From: SZAS-18 sp038322235
GTDB taxonomy: Bacteria > Verrucomicrobiota > Verrucomicrobiia > Chthoniobacterales > SZAS-18
Assembly: GCA_038322235.1 (NCBI GenBank)
Contig: JBBQFQ010000024.1
Location: 1 to 64,000 of the forward strand
Direction: 5' to 3'
Length of the DNA stretch: 64,000 nucleotides
This document shows positions 36,110-44,043 of this stretch, in pieces. A program made the position numbers and the translations under genes. The first letter of the stretch is position 1. Every line of letters starts with the position of its first letter. Under the pieces are notes generated by a model that saw only the letters and a list, made by a program, of their open reading frames with translations, was not told where the DNA came from and ran no database searches.

Positions 36110-37185
36110 ACCGCGGCCCGCGAGGGATCCGGCGCGGGCAGGTTCTTGAGCTTCCGCCGGATGATGTCCGCCCGCAGCGCATCGCGCTCCTCGGTTCCCA
36201 GCTTCTGCGACGAACTGCGCTGCAGGTGCGCGGGCTGCGTCTCCGTGAATAATTCGTCCACCGCCTGTCTCCGGTCACCCGGGAAGAACGCGAGGTCGGC
36301 CCCGAGCCGAATGAAGGAAAGGAGGTTCAGCGCCTCCTTCGAAGCGATGGAATGGGCGTGCAGGAGAATGCCGTAGGCGCGCCCCACCTGATCCAGCAGC
36401 GTGGTGGTCTTGCGCTGCACGAGCGTGGCGCGTGCGTTCTGCTCGTGCTCGATGATCTGCTCGATGACCTTGCTCAAGCGGCCGAGAATATCCTCTTCAC
36501 GCTCGCCGAGCGTCGTCTGGTTCGAGATCTGAAAGAGGTTGCCCATCGCTTCGCTCCCCTCCCCGTAGAGACCCCGAACCGCGAGGCCGATCTTGTTCAC
36601 GGCCTGGATCACCTGGTTCACCTTTTCGTCGAGCACGAGCGCCGGCAGATGCAGCATCGCAGACGCGCGCATGCCGGTGCCCACGTTCGTGAGGCAGGCC
36701 GTCAGATAGCCGAGCTTCGGCGAGAAGGCGTAGTCGAGTTTTTCCTCGAGCAGGGAGTCCGCCTCATCGATCCCGCGGAAGACGCCCTTCAGCTGGAACC
36801 CGGGCTGGATCGACTGCATGCGAAGGTGGTCCTCCTCGTTGATCATGATGCTGAGCGTTTGCTCGCGGTTCATGACCACCGCGCTGCCGGTACTCTTCGC
36901 CGCATGCTCGCGGCTGATCAGGTGCCGCTCGACGAGGATCTGCTTCTCCGTCGCCGAAAGATCCTGCAGATACTCGGAAAACGCGTCCTCCATTTGGGGG
37001 AGTCCGTCGACGGCCGGTTTCACGACCTCGAGGACCGCGAGTCGGTCGGCCTTCTTCGCCCAACCGGGGAAGGGATGCGTCCGCAGATTCCGGGCGAGGC
37101 GCACGCGGCTGCTGATCACGATGTCGTGATGGGCGCCCGCAGGCCGCGCGGCGAGCGGAGTTGACATGAATGCGGCAAACTTCAT
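36106..37185 (-). CDS. mcsB: Protein arginine kinase McsB
   Basis: Product of 359 residues. McsB phosphorylates arginine side chains, marking proteins for ClpCP degradation in Gram-positive bacteria. Phosphagen-kinase features: ISSRVRLARNLRTHPFPGW (about residues 24-42), INEEDHLRMQ (about 115-124) with the catalytic Glu, and CLTNVGTGMRASAMLHLP (Cys164 onward), the family active-site loop. The segment SNQTTLGEREEDI is also typical. The start at 37185 overlaps the mcsA stop by 4 bp. No ctsR or clpC is next to the pair, so the regulatory context differs from Firmicutes. Confidence 0.93.
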   Translation of the reverse strand: MKFAAFMSTPLAARPAGAHHDIVISSRVRLARNLRTHPFPGWAKKADRLAVLEVVKPAVDGLPQMEDAFSEYLQDLSATEKQILVERHLISREHAAKSTGSAVVMNREQTLSIMINEEDHLRMQSIQPGFQLKGVFRGIDEADSLLEEKLDYAFSPKLGYLTACLTNVGTGMRASAMLHLPALVLDEKVNQVIQAVNKIGLAVRGLYGEGSEAMGNLFQISNQTTLGEREEDILGRLSKVIEQIIEHEQNARATLVQRKTTTLLDQVGRAYGILLHAHSIASKEALNLLSFIRLGADLAFFPGDRRQAVDELFTETQPAHLQRSSSQKLGTEERDALRADIIRRKLKNLPAPDPSRAAV

Positions 37186-37706
37186 TTCCGGGCGCTAGTG
37201 GGTTTGTCGAGCTTGCGGATCGCGTCGCGGATCTGGGCCGCGCCCTCGTAGTCCTCTTCCTTCACGGCCTTCGCGAGGTCCCCCTCCAGCGTCTTTCGCT
37301 TCTTGTCGATCTCCTGCCGGCGAAACTGGCGGGCGGGCACCTTCCCCACGTGCTCGGATCCTTTGTGATTGCTCCGCAGCGGCGCCACGATGCTCTCAGC
37401 GAACGTGGCGTAACAATCGCTGCAACCCATCCGCTGGGTCTTCTTGAAATCCGCCTGGGTGAAACCGCAGGTCGGGCAACGCAGCATCGGCGCATCTTCG
37501 ACCGGGGAGGCGGGCGTCGCGGGCTTCTCCAGCTCCGTGCTCGTGCCGAGCCCGAGCAGCAGGTCCGCGAGGGCGAAGCCAGTGGGATCCTCCACGCCCT
37601 TTTCCTTCGAGCAGGCGGGGCACAAATTCACCTTCTGCATCTTCCCCTCCACGATCTGGGTGAGGAAGACGCTCGCTTCGTTGGTCTGGCATACGTCGCA
37701 GCGCAT
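37182..37706 (-). CDS. mcsA: McsA, zinc-finger/UVR-domain activator of McsB
   Basis: Product of 174 residues. Four Cys pairs, CDVC (residues 3-6), CPAC (about 29-32), CPTC (about 77-80) and CSDC (about 94-97), form two zinc fingers. The C-terminal UVR motif is RKTLEGDLAKAVKEEDYEGA (about 137-156) followed by AQIRDAIRKL. McsA binds and activates McsB and links it to Clp proteases. The ATG is taken at 37706, where MRCDVCQTNEASV is the standard opening. It lies 15 bp after ilvE. Confidence 0.92.
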   Translation of the reverse strand: MRCDVCQTNEASVFLTQIVEGKMQKVNLCPACSKEKGVEDPTGFALADLLLGLGTSTELEKPATPASPVEDAPMLRCPTCGFTQADFKKTQRMGCSDCYATFAESIVAPLRSNHKGSEHVGKVPARQFRRQEIDKKRKTLEGDLAKAVKEEDYEGAAQIRDAIRKLDKPTSARK

Positions 37707-37721
37707 TGCGCGCGACGATAC

Positions 37722-38621
37722 TCAGTGCACCGCTCCCGCAAGAGCTTCCTGCTTGGCGAACGGCGTTCCCGTCGTGCGAACGAGCTCGCGAAACCGCTTC
37801 ATTACTCGCAGAGTCACCGGTCCGGGGTTGCCCTCGCCGATCACTCTGCTGTCACACATTGTGACAGGAACCACCTCGGCCGCGGTCCCGGTGAGGAAAA
37901 CTTCGTCGGCCGTGAAGACATCGTAGCGGGTCAACTCCGGTTCGGTGATCGGGATCTCCAGTTCCTTCGCGATGTCGAAAACGAGTCCGCGCGTGATCCC
38001 GCGGAGCGAGCCGGCGCTCACCGGCGGGGTGAAAATGCCTCCTCGCTTAACGACAAAGACGTTGTCGGCCGTGCACTCGGCAATGTAGCCGGCGTCGTTC
38101 AGCATGAGCGCCTCCGCGGCCCCGGCCTGATTCGCCTCAATCTTGGCGAGGATGTTGTTCAGATAGTTGAGCGACTTGATCGCAGGCGGCATCGCGGCAA
38201 ACGACATCCGGCGCGTCGCGCAGGTGATGATCATCAGACCCTTCTGGTAGAGTTCCTCGGGATACAGACTGATCGTTGAGGCAATGATGATGACGCTCGC
38301 CCGTTCGCAGCGATTGGGATCGAGCCCGAGATTTCCGATCCCGCGGGTGACGACGAGACGGACGTAGCCGTCCTGCAACCCGTTCTCCCGCAAGGTCGCG
38401 AGGAGGGCGTCAGCCATCTCCACCTTGGTCAGCGGAATCGTCAGGCAAAGCGCCTTCGCGGAGTCCCAGAGCCGGTCCATGTGCGCCTCGAGTTTGCGCA
38501 CGCGCCCGTTGTAGAAACGGATCCCTTCGAAGATCCCGTCGCCGTAGAGGAGACCGTGGTCGAACACGGAGATCTTGGCGTGGTCCTTGTCGTAGAATTC
38601 GCCGTCGATGTAGATTTTCAT
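37722..38621 (-). CDS. ilvE: Branched-chain-amino-acid aminotransferase
   Basis: Product of 299 residues, fold-type IV PLP enzyme. Opens MKIYIDGEFYDKDHAKISVF and DHGLLYGDGIFEGIR, both hallmark blocks. The PLP-binding Lys is Lys149 in AIKSLNYLNNILAK. Further motifs are EALMLNDAGYIAECTADNVF split at about residues 169-188 and SLRGITRG (phosphate-binding). DEVFLTGTAAEVVPV lies near 238-252. It reversibly transaminates leucine, isoleucine and valine. It overlaps lolD by 4 bp upstream and is followed by mcsA after 15 bp, an odd mixed operon. Confidence 0.94.
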   Translation of the reverse strand: MKIYIDGEFYDKDHAKISVFDHGLLYGDGIFEGIRFYNGRVRKLEAHMDRLWDSAKALCLTIPLTKVEMADALLATLRENGLQDGYVRLVVTRGIGNLGLDPNRCERASVIIIASTISLYPEELYQKGLMIITCATRRMSFAAMPPAIKSLNYLNNILAKIEANQAGAAEALMLNDAGYIAECTADNVFVVKRGGIFTPPVSAGSLRGITRGLVFDIAKELEIPITEPELTRYDVFTADEVFLTGTAAEVVPVTMCDSRVIGEGNPGPVTLRVMKRFRELVRTTGTPFAKQEALAGAVH

Positions 38622-39340
38622 GGCAGGGGGCGGTTGGGTTCAGCAGGGGTTTCCGTCTGGCCGGCGAGCAGGCCGTCCTGGATTTCGAGCTTCCGATCGC
38701 CGCGCTCGGCGAGGGTTCGATCGTGGGTCACCACAAGCAACGTTTTCTTGTGCTCCCGCACCAGCGCAAGGAGCAATTCGATCACGGCGGTTCCCGTCTT
38801 CGAATCCAGATTGCCCGTGGGCTCATCGGCGAAAAGGATCGCGGGATTGTTGATCAGAGCGCGGGCGATCGCCACTCGCTGCTGCTCTCCCCCAGACAAC
38901 TCAGCCGGGAGATGACCGAGGCGCTCCCCCAGACCCATGTCTCCCAACAGCTTCGCGGCGCGGTCGTTCAGCTGCCGCGCGGAGGCGTCGTTGCCGTGCA
39001 TCATCGCCGGCAGCCGGACGTTCTCGAGCGCCGTCAGCTCCGGCAGAAGGTGGTAACCCTGAAAAATGAAACCCATCCGATCGTTGCGAACCCGGGCCTG
39101 CTGACCGCTGCTGAGACCATAGAGCGACTTTCCGTCGAAGCGGACTTCCCCCGATTCCGGCCGTTCCAGTCCCGCGAGCGTATAAAGCAGCGTCGTTTTC
39201 CCCGCCCCGCTGGCCCCGACGAGAAATGCGATCTCTCCGCTCACAACTTCGAGCGAGATCCCGCGCAGGACCTCGATGGTTCGGGAGCCGATCCGAAACG
39301 AGCGGCGGAGTTCGTGCGCGGAAAGAAGGACGTCGGCCAT
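38618..39340 (-). CDS. lolD: Lipoprotein-release-type ABC ATPase (LolD/MacB family)
   Basis: Product of 240 residues from the ATG at 39340 (MADVLLSAHELRRSF); the frame stays open to 39445 but that extension overlaps the toxin-antitoxin promoter. ABC motifs: Walker A VGASGAGKTTLL (about residues 40-51), Q-loop GFIFQGYHLLPELTALENV (about 86-104), signature LSGGEQQRVAIARAL (about 145-159), Walker B ILFADEPTGNLDSKTG (about 166-181) and H-loop VTHD. The Q-loop and post-Walker-B phrases are typical of LolD/MacB/FtsE-type ATPases. No LolC/E permease is adjacent. First gene of the six-gene minus-strand operon. Confidence 0.85.
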   Translation of the reverse strand: MADVLLSAHELRRSFRIGSRTIEVLRGISLEVVSGEIAFLVGASGAGKTTLLYTLAGLERPESGEVRFDGKSLYGLSSGQQARVRNDRMGFIFQGYHLLPELTALENVRLPAMMHGNDASARQLNDRAAKLLGDMGLGERLGHLPAELSGGEQQRVAIARALINNPAILFADEPTGNLDSKTGTAVIELLLALVREHKKTLLVVTHDRTLAERGDRKLEIQDGLLAGQTETPAEPNRPLP

Positions 39341-39426
39341 TGCGGGCAATGTGGCACAGCGCGGGGCGCCCGTCGTGCGGCGCCCGCAGCGAGGGATCCT
39401 CCTGAAAAATGTCGACAAGATCCGCT

Positions 39427-39446
39427 TGTGGTATGATGATACCACA
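39427..39446 (+). promoter_or_regulatory. Palindromic operator and -10 box of the vapBC-like pair
   Basis: TGTGGTAT-GATG-ATACCACA is a perfect 8-bp inverted repeat with a 4-bp spacer, ending on the A of the antitoxin ATG at 39446. A TATGAT -10-like hexamer sits inside it at 39432-39437. Placement over the promoter and start codon is what autorepression by the antitoxin-toxin complex would need. Confidence 0.7.
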
Positions 39447-39727
39447 TGAGTTATGTCCTCACCCGCACCAGCATGGCCCTCGACGAGCCCACCCTCACCG
39501 CCATCGGTGAGCTTGCCGGGCGTTGGGGCGTGTCGAAGGCCGAAGTCATGCGGCGCGCCGTAAAGCGCGCCAAAGACGAGGCGGACCGCGCCGAAGCCGC
39601 ACCGCGACCGCTCGAAGCCCTCGCCTGGCTGCAGCGCGGCGGCGGTCTCACGGTCAAGGAAGCCGGGATCTTTCGCCGCGAGGTGCGCGCCGAACGCCAG
39701 GCCCGCGTGGGCTGGTGGCAGACGTGA
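39446..39727 (+). CDS. Ribbon-helix-helix-type antitoxin
   Basis: Product of 93 residues. SMALDEPTLTAIGELAGRWG followed by VSKAEVMRRAVKRAKDE (about residues 9-45) has the strand-helix-helix pattern of RHH (CopG/VapB-like) DNA-binding proteins. The remainder, from about residue 55, is the toxin-binding tail, with LQRGGGLTVKEAG. It would neutralise the PIN toxin encoded next and bind the palindrome that overlaps its start. Its TGA overlaps the GTG of the toxin gene by 4 bp. Confidence 0.82.
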   Translation: MSYVLTRTSMALDEPTLTAIGELAGRWGVSKAEVMRRAVKRAKDEADRAEAAPRPLEALAWLQRGGGLTVKEAGIFRREVRAERQARVGWWQT

Positions 39728-40119
39728 TTCACCTCGATACGAACGTCCTCATCGACCTCGTCACCGTCGGCTCGCCGCACGTTGCCGGGGTCGAGCGCTG
39801 GCTTCGCGCCGGCGGGGAACTCGCGGCGTCGGCCGTCGCGTGGTCGGAGTTCTGCAATGGGCCGCACTCTCGGGACCAGAAGGATCACGTCTTTGCGGTG
39901 CTCGCCGGGGGCGTTCTCCCGTTCACCCTGGAACAGGCGGAGCAGGCCTCGCGCTTGTTTCACCTCACCGGCCGGCGGCGCGGGTCGCACGCCGACTGCA
40001 TGATCGCCGCCGCGGCGATCTCCGCCGGTGCGCCCGTCGCCACTCGAAACGTCCGCGATTTCGAGCGCTTCATTCCGCTCGGGCTGGCCCTTGAGCGAAT
40101 CGTCGCGGTCCCGGCCTGA
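39724..40119 (+). CDS. vapC: VapC-like PIN-domain ribonuclease toxin
   Basis: Product of 131 residues from a GTG start that overlaps the antitoxin stop (GTGA). The acidic metal-binding set of PIN domains is complete: Asp5 in IHLDTNVLID, Glu42 in WSEFCNG, Asp91 in SHADCMIAAAA and Asp112 in TRNVRDF. Such toxins cleave tRNA or rRNA when the antitoxin is lost. The gene is divergent from lolD and convergent with the DUF255 gene. Whether it is active cannot be seen from sequence; no key residue is missing. Confidence 0.9.
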   Translation: MIHLDTNVLIDLVTVGSPHVAGVERWLRAGGELAASAVAWSEFCNGPHSRDQKDHVFAVLAGGVLPFTLEQAEQASRLFHLTGRRRGSHADCMIAAAAISAGAPVATRNVRDFERFIPLGLALERIVAVPA

Positions 40120-40142
40120 GCGCCTGGCAGGATCGGCGCCGC

Positions 40143-41933
40143 TCAGGGCGTCGCGCCCGCGTTCAACCGCGCCAGTCGGGCGCGCAGTGCCACCGCGGTC
40201 TCCAGCGGACGGGAGCATGCTCCGTGGGCGCAGAGGAACGCCGCGGGTGCATCCGATTCCGGATACTCGATCCCGCCTGCCGGCTTCTCACCCGACGCCG
40301 GATCGAAGCACTCGACCTGCCGGTAGCCGGTGGGAATCGTCAGCGCAATGCGCTGCAACTCTCGCGCCCGCGCGTCGGCCCTCGGTCCCACGATCGTGAC
40401 GTGCACCGGCTCGGAACCCAGTTCACGAGCGGCGAGCAGGACACCGGCCACGAACGCGCGTCGTGACCCCGTCACATCGGGCGAGGCAAGATAGCGAAGC
40501 GCCTCGTCCGCCATTGCCTTCATCGCCGGGTCACCCGAAAAATGGAAGAGCAGATTGGCAAAGCGCGCGAGATCCACGTTTTCATCAAATTGCGGGCGCG
40601 GCGGCGGGACCGTGCCGGCCGCGGTGTCGCCGGTGGCATAGCCCGCTCCCTCCGCCCAGTGAAAGTGCCCGGCCATGAACCCCGCGGCGGCGTGGGCGCG
40701 CTCCAGCCAGTCGCGCTCGCCGGTCGCCGCGTGCAGCGCCAGGAACGCCCGCGCCATCGCGAGCGTGTCCCCGAGAAACGGTCCGGCTGCGTCCTTCTCG
40801 TCGTGCCGGAAGCCGCCGCCCGGGAGCGCGCGATGGGCGATGATCCATTCTGCGGCGCGGCGGGCGTCCGCCAGGGGAGCTCCATCACCGGTTGCGTTGC
40901 TCAGCTCCACCAGCGCCTCGATCATCCAGCCATTTTCCCGCGCGTAGATATGCTGATCCACCCGCGGCAGGCCCCGCTTCCGCCGGGCCCCATCGCCGAG
41001 CCGGAAGTAATCCCCGGCGTGCTCGCCGGGCTTCAGATCAGCGTCCATGCTCACGTAGAATGCCCCGTCGGGACTAGTGAGGAACGCCCGGACGAAGCGC
41101 TGGATGTCGCGCGCCGCCTTCAGGTGGTCGGCCCGCTTCCACTGGGAGAAAGCCCGGGCGTAGGTGCGGATGTTCTGCGCCTGCATCTGCATGATCTTTT
41201 CGAAGTGCGGATGCTTCCAGTCGCCCTCCGCCGAGTATTGGTACACCCCGCCCCAGATCGGATCGATGAGCTGGAGCTGCGCCCGCAACGTCTCCCGCGC
41301 CATCCCGGCCGCGGCCTTGTCGCCCTCGCCGGCGCGATCGAGGCAATATTCGACGGCATCCCAATCGAGATATTTGTGCTGGACCCCCCAGCCGCCCTGC
41401 TTCCGGTCGTAGCCGCGGTAGAGAGCCGCTTCGAGCTCGCGCAAGCGCTCGGGCGTCATCCCGGCCGCGCTCGAAAACTTCATCGGCGTCTCCGGCTGAA
41501 CCGATGGGCCAGGCGTCGGATCATCGATGATCGCCTGAAGCATCGATGCCATCTCATCCGGCGGAAGGTACCCGCGCCGTTTCACGATCTCGTTCCCGTC
41601 GCCATCGAAGACGATCGTGGCAGGCCAGCCGTAATCCTCGTAGCGGTTGGCGAGATCCGGACGGGCGTCCTGGTCCGCCTCCGCGGGCAGGTACCGCGCG
41701 GCGAGCAGCGAGACGACACGCGGATCGCGATAGGTCGTCGCGTCCATGACGTGACACCAGTGGCACCAGACGGCGTGAAGATCGAGAATGACGAAACGGT
41801 TCTCGCGCTTCGCCTGCGCGAAGACGTCCGCGGACCAAGGCTGCCATTTGATCGGCGATGCCTCCGCCGCCGGAAGCGCCGGCGTTCCCAACAAGACCGC
41901 GGCGACCAGGGCCGCCAGTTTCAGAATTCTCAT
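40143..41933 (-). CDS. Secreted thioredoxin-domain DUF255 (SPATA20/YyaL-like) protein
   Basis: Product of 596 residues from the ATG at 41933, which opens a signal peptide (LKLAALVAAVLLGTPALPAA). Residues about 28-135 are a thioredoxin-like domain with the motif HAVWCHWCHVMDATTYRDP, where the two Cys of WCHWC occupy the redox site. From about 160 to 480 follows the helical barrel typical of the family (GGWGVQHKYLDWDAVEY, NGWMIEALVELS, RHDEKDAAGPFLGD). Family function is not established. It starts 12 bp after the stop of the bufC-like gene on the same strand, so it may take part in oxidation or folding of the Cys-rich precursor; that is inference. Confidence 0.82.
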   Translation of the reverse strand: MRILKLAALVAAVLLGTPALPAAEASPIKWQPWSADVFAQAKRENRFVILDLHAVWCHWCHVMDATTYRDPRVVSLLAARYLPAEADQDARPDLANRYEDYGWPATIVFDGDGNEIVKRRGYLPPDEMASMLQAIIDDPTPGPSVQPETPMKFSSAAGMTPERLRELEAALYRGYDRKQGGWGVQHKYLDWDAVEYCLDRAGEGDKAAAGMARETLRAQLQLIDPIWGGVYQYSAEGDWKHPHFEKIMQMQAQNIRTYARAFSQWKRADHLKAARDIQRFVRAFLTSPDGAFYVSMDADLKPGEHAGDYFRLGDGARRKRGLPRVDQHIYARENGWMIEALVELSNATGDGAPLADARRAAEWIIAHRALPGGGFRHDEKDAAGPFLGDTLAMARAFLALHAATGERDWLERAHAAAGFMAGHFHWAEGAGYATGDTAAGTVPPPRPQFDENVDLARFANLLFHFSGDPAMKAMADEALRYLASPDVTGSRRAFVAGVLLAARELGSEPVHVTIVGPRADARARELQRIALTIPTGYRQVECFDPASGEKPAGGIEYPESDAPAAFLCAHGACSRPLETAVALRARLARLNAGATP

Positions 41934-41945
41934 GCACTCCAAGTT

Positions 41946-42812
41946 TTACTTTCTCCGACAAAACCAGCCGAACTGCGACCAGGTGCCGAACCAGCGCTGG
42001 AGGAGGGGCGCCCAATCCACTTTCGGATCGGCTTTTCGCAGCGCGCGCTCGCAAGCCACCGCCACGGTCGCTCCGTCCCGCAAAGCCGTCAGAATCGCGT
42101 ACGCCTCGGGATCGAGCCGCTTGTAGAAAACGCTGTTCTCGCTCCGGTGCACCGCGAGGTGAACGCGCTCCCGCGGCGGCAGCGGAATCGCCGGTCGGTC
42201 AGTCTCGCCATCCGATGCCTCCACCGCGTTGCTCGCCTCCCCGCGCTGGCCGTCATCCTCCTGCCGCGCGGCCACCGCGATCTCGTCCACGGGATACGAA
42301 ACCTCCAGCAGGGAGAGATGCGGCTGCAGCCGGACTCGCAGCCGATGCGGCGGCGTGTCGAGAAAATCGTCTGAGGTCAGCGGCGGCAGGGCCGTGTTGT
42401 CGAAGGCCTCGATGTGCGCCCACTCCAGCCGCGTGACATCCAGTGCGATCGCCTGACGACGTCCGGCCCAGCGCGGCTCCGCCCGCAGGAATCCTTCGAG
42501 CGCCCGGCCGAGATTGCGCATCGTGAACGAGGACGACGGATGCTTCACGAGGTAAGCCTCGGAGAGCTTGAGAAAGCGCGCCCCACCCAGGACCGCGCGC
42601 AGCCCGGGAAAGTCCTCCTGCAGACCCTCCAGCACGCGGTACCAGTACTGGCGGCTGTAGATTTCGAGCCGCTCAAATGACGTCAGGCGATCGTTCGGTT
42701 TGATGAACGACTCTGCGACCTCGCGCATCACCCGGCCGTCCGCGGCCCGGCGGCGCATGTCGCCGCCGCGGGTCAGCGGCGTGAAAAGCACGCCCGCCAT
42801 CTCGCGCTGCAT
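41946..42812 (-). CDS. bufC: DUF2063 partner protein of the MNIO enzyme (BufC-like)
   Basis: Product of 288 residues if it starts at the ATG at 42812, giving MQREMAGVLFTPLTRGGDM, which fits the usual first helix of DUF2063. The open frame continues to an ATG at 42953, but that 119-bp part overlaps bufB and reads as low-complexity Lys/Arg/Thr/Ser, so I treat it as out-of-frame shadow. Family blocks: NDRLTSFERLEIYSRQYWYR (split; about residues 40-59), LQEDFPGLRAVLGGARF, LVKHPSSSFTMRNLG and a C-terminal winged-helix-like part. DUF2063 proteins bind the precursor leader and present it to the MNIO enzyme. An insertion of hydrophilic residues (ARQEDDGQRGEASNAVEASD) is unusual. Confidence 0.82.
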   Translation of the reverse strand: MQREMAGVLFTPLTRGGDMRRRAADGRVMREVAESFIKPNDRLTSFERLEIYSRQYWYRVLEGLQEDFPGLRAVLGGARFLKLSEAYLVKHPSSSFTMRNLGRALEGFLRAEPRWAGRRQAIALDVTRLEWAHIEAFDNTALPPLTSDDFLDTPPHRLRVRLQPHLSLLEVSYPVDEIAVAARQEDDGQRGEASNAVEASDGETDRPAIPLPPRERVHLAVHRSENSVFYKRLDPEAYAILTALRDGATVAVACERALRKADPKVDWAPLLQRWFGTWSQFGWFCRRK

Positions 42813-42834
42813 CGCCCGCAGCGCCGCGGTTGAT

Positions 42835-43713
42835 TCAAGCTCGCGCAGCGAGCGCGGCGTCGGCTTCCTGCTCCGCGGCGTCGACTTCGCCGATGTACGC
42901 GTTGGCTTTGAGCGCTTCGTCGTGGACTTCATTGAAGGAGGGAATGTGTGCATCCCATTCCAGGAGCGTGGCGGTATGCCCGCAGTGGCGGATCGCGTGG
43001 TCGTAGAGCTTCCACACCGGATCGAGCACCGGATGGTCGTGGGTATCGAGAATGTACCGTTCGAACTTCGTGTGCCCGGCGATATGAATCTGCCCGACCC
43101 GGTGGTGCGGCACGCCGTTCAGGTAATCGAAGGGATTGAAATCATGGTTTCGCGAGGAGACGTAAATGTTGTTTACGTCGAGCAGAATGCCGCAGTCGGC
43201 CAGTTCCACCACCTCACTCAGGAACTCCCACTCCGTCATGTTCGACGCGTGGTATTCCGCATAGCTGCTGACGTTCTCCACGCAGATCGGCACTTCGAGG
43301 TAATCGCGGACCTCGCGGATGTTTTGCGCCGTCCGTTTCGCCGCGGCAAACGTGTAGGGAACGGGCAGCAGATCGTGCGAGTAGCTGCCATCCACGCTGC
43401 CCCAGCAAAGGTGGTCGGAGAGCCACGGAGTCCCCGTGCGCTTCACTAGCGTCTTCAGGCGTTTGAGGTGCTCGCGGCTCGGACGATCCGCGTTGCCGAA
43501 ATACATCGAGACCCCGTGCTGGACCACCCGGTATTGCTCCAGGATCGCATCGAGCACCTCGAGCGGGCGGCCGCCATCGACCATGAAATTCTCGGAAATG
43601 ATCTCGAACCAGTCCACGACCGGCTTGCGTTCGAGAATGTGCCGGTAATGCGGAACGCGCAGACCGATCCCGATGCCGTAGCGGGTGAAGCCGTTGAACG
43701 AATTGGCGGGCAT
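42835..43713 (-). CDS. bufB: MNIO (DUF692) multinuclear iron oxidase, BufB-like
   Basis: Product of 292 residues, the normal size. It forms a TIM barrel with two or three iron atoms and oxidises Cys residues of RiPP precursors. Expected ligands are in place: Glu41 (EIISENFM), His66 (QHGVSMYFG), Asp100 and His101 (LSDHLCW), Glu146 (CVENVSSY), Asp179 and Asn181 (LLDVNNIYV), His210 and His214 (GQIHIAGH), and Glu252 (LLEWDAHIP). It lies 63 bp downstream of the precursor gene and 22 bp upstream of the chosen bufC start. In characterised bufferin systems the modification makes oxazolone/thioamide or related thiol-derived groups that bind copper; which chemistry applies here is unknown. Confidence 0.93.
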   Translation of the reverse strand: MPANSFNGFTRYGIGIGLRVPHYRHILERKPVVDWFEIISENFMVDGGRPLEVLDAILEQYRVVQHGVSMYFGNADRPSREHLKRLKTLVKRTGTPWLSDHLCWGSVDGSYSHDLLPVPYTFAAAKRTAQNIREVRDYLEVPICVENVSSYAEYHASNMTEWEFLSEVVELADCGILLDVNNIYVSSRNHDFNPFDYLNGVPHHRVGQIHIAGHTKFERYILDTHDHPVLDPVWKLYDHAIRHCGHTATLLEWDAHIPSFNEVHDEALKANAYIGEVDAAEQEADAALAARA

Positions 43714-43776
43714 GGGCGGAAAGGGAAGTCCGCGCCGGCCAGAGCCAGCGCGGACTGAATCAAGCGAGGAAGGGAA

Positions 43777-44043
43777 TTACTTCTTGGGTTCGGCCGTATT
43801 GCAGCCGCCCTTGCCCTTGCAGGAGTTTTTGCCCTTGCAGCCGTTGTCGCCGCTCTTGCAGCCGCCCTTGCCCTTGCAGGAGTTTTTGCCCTTGCAGGAG
43901 TTGGTGTCTTTCTTTTCGTCCGCGAACGTCGCGACGTTGCCGCGGTCGGCGTTGAGGGACTGCGCCGCCTGGACGGGGGCGGAACCGAGAACGAGGCCGG
44001 CCATGGCCGCGCCGAGAATGAGGGATTTGCGGGTGTTGCTCAT
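43777..44043 (-). CDS. bufA: Bufferin-type RiPP precursor peptide, Cys/Lys/Gly-rich
   Basis: Product of 88 residues from the ATG at 44043. Residues 1-26 form a signal peptide with cleavage likely after APVQA. A short acidic/neutral spacer leads to the core, which contains six Cys (50, 56, 62, 69, 75, 81) in two identical blocks C-K-G-K-N-S-C-K-G-K-G-G-C (50-62 and 69-81) joined by K-S-G-D-N-G. It resembles the BufA2-like low-complexity bufferins, exported copper-binding RiPPs modified by MNIO enzymes before secretion. The gene is first in the operon with bufB and bufC. The start ATG lacks a Shine-Dalgarno. Metal specificity cannot be read from the sequence; copper is the best guess from the family. 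Confidence 0.88.
   Translation of the reverse strand: MSNTRKSLILGAAMAGLVLGSAPVQAAQSLNADRGNVATFADEKKDTNSCKGKNSCKGKGGCKSGDNGCKGKNSCKGKGGCNTAEPKK
43802..43897 (-). repeat. Exact 39-bp direct repeat inside the RiPP precursor gene
   Basis: Bases 43802-43840 and 43859-43897 are identical over 39 bp, with 18 bp between them. They encode the two 13-residue C-K-G-K-N-S-C-K-G-K-G-G-C blocks. Identity at third codon positions shows a recent duplication or ongoing homogenisation. Confidence 0.92.

Noticed and set aside
42813..42953. Longer start for the DUF2063 gene
   Set aside because: It would overlap bufB by 119 bp and add low-complexity K/R/T/S sequence without family resemblance.
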